From NCBI RefSeq assembly GCF_000686845.1, contig NZ_JMLS01000001.1, positions 124,001-188,000 of the forward strand: a stretch of DNA of 64,000 bases, given 5' to 3'. The translations under genes were made by a program, and so were the position numbers. This DNA is from Paenibacillus sp. UNC451MF. Its GTDB lineage: Bacteria; Bacillota; Bacilli; Paenibacillales; NBRC-103111. Below are positions 63,708 through 64,000 of this stretch, in pieces (position 1 is the first letter of the stretch; every line of letters starts with the position of its first letter). The notes beneath the pieces are model-generated. The model was not told where the DNA came from, searched no databases, and saw nothing but the letters and a program-made list of their open reading frames with translations.

Positions 63708-64000
63708 ATGAGCAATAAATTGAACTACTCTCGCAAAGCAAGCTTATCTATGAAATTAACTGAATTTGAAGTGCCTCCGATGCAAGATTTGCTAATTATA
63801 GGCAGAGGGGCTCCTATAGGTCCGGAAGCGGTAAGGAGAATGGCAGAAGCCTTGTCACCAGAGCAATTTTCAGTACTTAAAGTAGATCACCCTAAGGTGG
63901 AAGCGGTTTTATTAAGAAAATCACTGCTTGAAATGCTGGATAGACAAATGCTTTTGGAAATCATATTAGGTGAGGCCGACCGTCTTATCAACGAATCAAT
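63708..64000 (+). CDS. Unrecognised protein (3' partial)
   Basis: An open frame starts at ATG 63708, behind AAAGGGAG, and runs off the window after 97 codons. Visible sequence: MSNKLNYSRKASLSMKLTEF, then PPMQDLLIIGRGAPIGPEAV and a helical acidic-basic continuation (MAEALSPEQFSVLKVDHPKV). No membrane segment or known family was recognised. Its tight spacing to the EAL gene suggests co-transcription and perhaps a shared role in c-di-GMP signalling. Confidence 0.65.
   Translation, partial: MSNKLNYSRKASLSMKLTEFEVPPMQDLLIIGRGAPIGPEAVRRMAEALSPEQFSVLKVDHPKVEAVLLRKSLLEMLDRQMLLEIILGEADRLINES

Noticed and set aside
1-64000. CRISPR arrays, prophage, insertion sequences, tRNA or rRNA genes
   Set aside because: No repeat-spacer pattern, transposase or integrase motifs, cloverleaf sequences or rRNA segments were recognised on reading both strands.

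Overview
The window reads as a chromosomal segment of a Paenibacillus-like member of the Paenibacillaceae (order Bacillales). Evidence: Bacillales-type housekeeping genes (ywbE, dnaB-dnaI helicase loaders, trxA, uvrC, sdhCAB, pdxK), low-GC style sigma-A promoters, strong Shine-Dalgarno sites with several TTG/GTG starts, and a large complement of Lpl-type sugar ABC transporters, membrane-spanning AraC regulators, Gfo/Idh/MocA oxidoreductases and secreted FN3/SLH proteins. No rRNA, tRNA, CRISPR array, phage or insertion sequence was recognised.

Layout. 1-6.5 kb: end of a membrane protein gene, ywbE, primosome genes dnaB and dnaI, a SnoaL-like protein, a 48-residue membrane peptide, trxA and uvrC. 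6.6-12.1 kb: a CPBP intramembrane protease (minus strand), then a potassium/sodium operon (ktrB, ktrA, a CPA1-type antiporter) behind a promoter, a ydaO-type c-di-AMP riboswitch and an intrinsic terminator. 12.1-16.5 kb: a LysR regulator divergent from sdhCAB, with a LysR box between them. 16.6-34.1 kb: carbohydrate genes. These are a LacI regulator with a palindromic operator, a GH88 unsaturated glucuronyl hydrolase, an unrelated czcD zinc exporter, an Lpl-type ABC importer (two permeases and a lipoprotein, no ATPase), two PL22 oligogalacturonide lyases flanking two Gfo/Idh oxidoreductases, a membrane AraC regulator and a GH38 alpha-mannosidase.

34.4-44.0 kb is the most unusual part. It is a three-gene block encoding a 1933-residue secreted enzyme (PL1 and PL9 pectate lyase domains, six FN3 domains, a cohesin-like domain, a FIVAR-like helical module and a dockerin), a cohesin protein with three SLH cell-wall anchoring repeats, and a non-catalytic secreted protein that also ends in FIVAR-dockerin. 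Together they look like a cell-surface pectin-degrading complex built on cohesin-dockerin pairing. The products (unsaturated oligogalacturonides) would suit the importer and PL22 lyases encoded upstream.

44.0-49.7 kb: a pentapeptide-repeat protein, a DUF1906 protein, a small membrane protein, an MFS exporter, RtcB and pdxK. 50.0-61.3 kb: a second sugar locus with two Gfo/Idh oxidoreductases, a sugar isomerase/epimerase, a membrane AraC regulator, another Lpl-type importer and a secreted TIM-barrel protein with a GH18-like but altered catalytic motif. 61.3-64.0 kb: an unknown protein, a TetR regulator, an EAL-domain protein and the start of an unrecognised gene.

Regulatory DNA worth noting includes four copies of a 21-bp repeat lying just upstream of the czcD promoter, the c-di-AMP riboswitch, and the LacI and LysR operators. 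All functional assignments come from reading motifs and remembered family sequences; no database search was run.
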